DNA of 64,000 nucleotides from contig CAMBPB010000005.1 of NCBI GenBank assembly GCA_945869465.1, forward strand, positions 21,312 through 85,311, given 5' to 3'. Positions 63,932 through 64,000 of the stretch are shown here, piece after piece (positions within the stretch are counted from its first letter, which is position 1; each line of letters begins with the position of its first letter). Made by a program: the position numbers and the translations under genes. Source of the DNA: Prosthecobacter debontii (GTDB lineage Bacteria > Verrucomicrobiota > Verrucomicrobiia > Verrucomicrobiales > Akkermansiaceae). The notes under the pieces were generated by a model that saw only the letters and a program-made list of their open reading frames with translations, did no database searches and was not told the origin of the DNA.

Positions 63932-64000
63932 ATGGATTGGGGATCAAGGTTGGAGTGGCGAGGGACTCGATTTTGGGAAGCCGGAGTGGAAGGCGCAGCA
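63932..64000 (+). CDS. possible 5' end of a gene cut by the window edge
   Basis: An ATG at 63932 opens a stop-free frame to the end of the window (MDWGSRLEWRGTRFWEAGVE), preceded at good spacing by an AGGTG ribosome-site candidate, which is rare here. Only 23 codons are visible. No family is recognised. Confidence 0.35.
   Translation, partial: MDWGSRLEWRGTRFWEAGVEGAA

Overview
The window is GC-rich chromosomal DNA. It is most likely from a Verrucomicrobiota bacterium of the Verrucomicrobiales/Luteolibacter-Haloferula type. The argument is by gene content: a DUF1587/1595/1592/1588/1585 cytochrome protein coupled to a Tat-exported DUF1552 protein, a PTPDL-type secreted protein, a Gld-like ABC cluster with DUF4340, a eukaryote-like xylulokinase, and very weak Shine-Dalgarno signals. 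No rRNA, tRNA, prophage, transposase or CRISPR array was found. Genes are dense, on both strands, and mostly housekeeping.

Layout. 1-2.6 kb: a 125-bp tandem repeat, then a leftward cluster of trpD, an FtsB/DivIC-like protein and a small membrane protein. 2.7-8 kb: a sugar-porter MFS gene with an unusual 140-residue periplasmic loop, an orphan RelB/DinJ-like antitoxin flanked by a 24-nt direct repeat, and rapA. 8-15 kb: recF, an aspartate-type aminotransferase, a methyltransferase with regulatory domain and tlyA. Between them lie remnants: a formylglycine-generating-enzyme fragment, an arylsulfatase fragment, a shortened DUF2330 gene and a frameshifted secreted protein. 15-26 kb is a nitrogen-assimilation block: gltB, gltD, then (after a superoxide dismutase and coaX) amtB. 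amtB has an excellent sigma-54 promoter and diverges from an outer-membrane beta-barrel gene. 26-36 kb: xylulokinase, a Phd/VapC toxin-antitoxin pair, hisC, mnmE and the DUF1592/DUF1552 pair. 36-41 kb: a four-gene Gld-like ABC exporter operon. 41-48 kb: ispE, pgeF, marR, a lipoprotein, birA, nadC, mnmA and a NarL-type two-component pair. 48-51 kb: the conserved yidC-yidD-rnpA-rpmH block. 51-57 kb: a PAS histidine kinase with its response regulator, an MgtC/DUF4010 membrane protein preceded by a strongly structured leader, a small zinc-ribbon membrane protein and phosphofructokinase. 57-64 kb: a ParA-like ATPase coupled to a roadblock-like protein, divergent from a DUF255-like lipoprotein, then a PTPDL-like protein, hisB, hisH and a DUF6172 protein.

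The most interesting items are the self-complementary leader at 54320-54420 (a 14-bp hairpin whose loop can pair with a downstream strand that can alternatively pair with the start-codon region), the ParA/roadblock/lipoprotein neighbourhood, the sulfatase-system remnants, the dispersed palindromic repeats (one of which supplies the tlyA stop codon), and an apparent bias for the word GTTAG/CTAAC across genes. All function calls rest on recognising motifs by eye. No database search was run.
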